Part shown: positions 29,174 through 30,097 of the stretch, in pieces
Layout of the letters: each line of letters starts with the position of its first letter
Position numbering within the stretch: the stretch's first letter is position 1
Assembly: GCA_902495025.1 (NCBI GenBank)
Contig: CABUWB010000001.1
Location: 1-30,097 of the forward strand
Reading direction: 5' to 3'
Length of the DNA: 30,097 nucleotides
Source: an uncultured Eubacteriales bacterium
GTDB lineage: Bacteria; Bacillota; Clostridia; Lachnospirales; CAG-274
Program-made: the position numbers and the translations under genes
The notes under the pieces: generated by a model
The model's input: the letters and a program-made list of their open reading frames with translations, nothing else
What the model was told of the DNA's origin: nothing
Databases searched by the model: none

Positions 29174-29671
29174 TTATATAAAAAGCCTTCTGCATGACAG
29201 GGCGGTAAGACCGTAGCCGACAAGAAGATTGAGTATAAAGCCGCCTATAATTTCCGAGTCAGTAATAATGCTTGGCAGCATCATAACAATTTCACCTGCG
29301 GAAACAACATAGCCTGCGTCGGTAAGGAGCTTATAAACCGATATACCGTAATCGGCACAGTTAGTGCAAAAAATCATAATTATGGTAACAATGGCACATA
29401 TAATCATACCGCCCTTTTCAAGACCACCGCCAAATTTGCGGTAAAGAAACATAGCGCCCATCATAATTGCAAAGCCTGCTATGCCTGCAATAAAGCCTAC
29501 CCTGCCAAGTATAAGCCAAAGTACACAGCCGGGCAGTGAGCCTATTACCGCACCTACAAAGCCTAAAACAGGGTTTGACATTTCCTCGTCAAAGGGCTGT
29601 GTTGTAGTGTACTGTGGTGTACCGCTTATTAGCTCGTCCTGTTCCTGCTGAAAGTTGTTTTCTTCATTCAT
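29174..29671 (-). CDS. Small integral membrane protein, unknown function
   Basis: A 165-residue protein. The first ~35 residues are polar and Gln/Glu/Thr-rich, then four hydrophobic helices follow (around 35-55, 60-78, 85-105 and 135-160). The first helix carries GFVGAVIGSLPGCVLWLILG and a further Gly-rich pair. I do not recognise the family, though clostridial proteins of this shape are often annotated as hypothetical membrane proteins. The start is supported by GAGGGGG just upstream on the minus strand and by a promoter at 29712-29740. It appears monocistronic. Confidence 0.75.
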   Translation of the reverse strand: MNEENNFQQEQDELISGTPQYTTTQPFDEEMSNPVLGFVGAVIGSLPGCVLWLILGRVGFIAGIAGFAIMMGAMFLYRKFGGGLEKGGMIICAIVTIIMIFCTNCADYGISVYKLLTDAGYVVSAGEIVMMLPSIITDSEIIGGFILNLLVGYGLTALSCRRLFI

Positions 29672-29711
29672 TTTGTGATTTCCCCCTCATAATTTTATTT
29701 ACTTCACCATA

Positions 29712-29740
29712 ATAATAACATATTTTGTATAAATATGCAA
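29712..29740 (-). promoter_or_regulatory. Promoter for the small membrane protein gene
   Basis: On the minus strand TTGCAT (29740-29735), 17 nt, TATTAT (29717-29712), about 40 nt before the ATG at 29671. Confidence 0.6.
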
Positions 29741-29762
29741 TATTTTCAGAAATATATAGGTG

Positions 29763-29791
29763 TTGCTTTTTGCGGATAATGCTGATATACT
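29763..29791 (+). promoter_or_regulatory. Promoter for the AEC transporter gene
   Basis: TTGCTT (29763-29768), 17 nt, TATACT (29786-29791), about 26 nt before the ATG at 29817. Confidence 0.6.
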
Positions 29792-29816
29792 TAAAAAATG
29801 TGAAAGGAGTTTATAT

Positions 29817-30097
29817 ATGGATACTTTAATTTTTGCGGCAAATTCGGTTTTGCCCATTATTCTTGTTATTGTACTGGGTTATCAGCTTAAAAAGATTGGC
29901 TTTTACGATGATGAATTTCTGAAAAAGGCAAATAAGCTTGTTTTTAATGTCGGTATACCGTCATATCTGTTTTTTAATGTGTATAATATCGACAGCTTTT
30001 CCTCTGTCAACTGGGGCATTGTGCTTTACTGCGTTATTATGATACTTGCAATTTACTTTGCAAGTATGCTGTGTACCTTTGCTTTTACCAAGGCCAC
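29817..30097 (+). CDS. AEC (auxin efflux carrier) family transporter, 5' part only
   Basis: The first 93 residues of a membrane transporter; the window ends inside the gene. The N-terminus has a first helix (LPIILVIVLGYQLKKIGF), then the family hallmark DEFLKKANKLVFNVGIPSYLFFNVYN, where Asn-Lys-Leu-Val-Phe-Asn-Val-Gly-Ile-Pro matches the conserved second-helix motif, followed by a third hydrophobic helix. AEC proteins export or import organic acids such as malate or malonate. AAAGGAG supports the start and a promoter lies just upstream. Confidence 0.88.
   Translation, partial: MDTLIFAANSVLPIILVIVLGYQLKKIGFYDDEFLKKANKLVFNVGIPSYLFFNVYNIDSFSSVNWGIVLYCVIMILAIYFASMLCTFAFTKA

Overview
The window looks like a chromosomal segment from a low-GC Gram-positive anaerobe, most likely a gut-type clostridium (class Clostridia; I cannot place it further). 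The evidence is the strong AGGAGG ribosome sites, Gram-positive promoters, a CpsC/CpsD/CpsB-type phosphoregulatory set in place of a single Wzc, a lipoprotein substrate-binding protein, S-layer-homology and dockerin-like domains, and AT-rich codon use with occasional GTG and TTG starts. No rRNA, tRNA, CRISPR array or complete insertion sequence was seen.

Region 1 (1-5.5 kb) is the AT-rich, strain-variable end of a surface-polysaccharide locus. It holds the C-terminal end of a probable Wzy polymerase (reading frame disturbed at the window edge), a Wzx flippase with a premature in-frame TAA, a serine-hydrolase-like capsule protein and a GT2 glycosyltransferase. A patch with small ORFs and an unknown 142-aa protein follows, then an AraC regulator on the minus strand.

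Region 2 (5.7-11.7 kb) is a less AT-rich operon for GDP-sugar supply: gmd, fcl, manC, manA, an RmlC-like epimerase and a GT-B glycosyltransferase. It makes GDP-mannose and GDP-L-fucose for the polysaccharide. A convergent PF14907-type nucleotidyltransferase and a shared bidirectional terminator close it.

Region 3 (12.9-18.4 kb) is accessory: a MarR/YczE-type pair with a tandem palindromic operator candidate, a SWIM zinc-finger protein, an AAA/DUF4143 ATPase, and a patch of gene debris. The debris includes the tail of a polysaccharide deacetylase and an in-frame join of a urea-ABC-transporter ATPase fragment to a histidine-kinase tail.

Region 4 (18.4-21.4 kb) holds a ureohydrolase behind a leader hairpin, an orphan SsuA/NMT1-type lipoprotein, and a convergent gluconate-5-dehydrogenase-like SDR.

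Region 5 (21.5-29.2 kb) starts at a near-consensus promoter. It encodes CpsC (Wzz-like), the CpsD tyrosine kinase and the CpsB phosphatase, then a membrane/coiled-coil protein, a secreted dockerin-like protein with highly expressed codon use, an SLH-anchored Thr-rich wall protein, VanZ-like and DUF554 membrane proteins and an RluC/D-type pseudouridine synthase. The direct run from capsule phosphoregulation into dockerin and SLH proteins is the most interesting arrangement here. A small membrane protein (minus strand) and a truncated AEC transporter end the window.

All calls come from reading the sequence; no database search was run.
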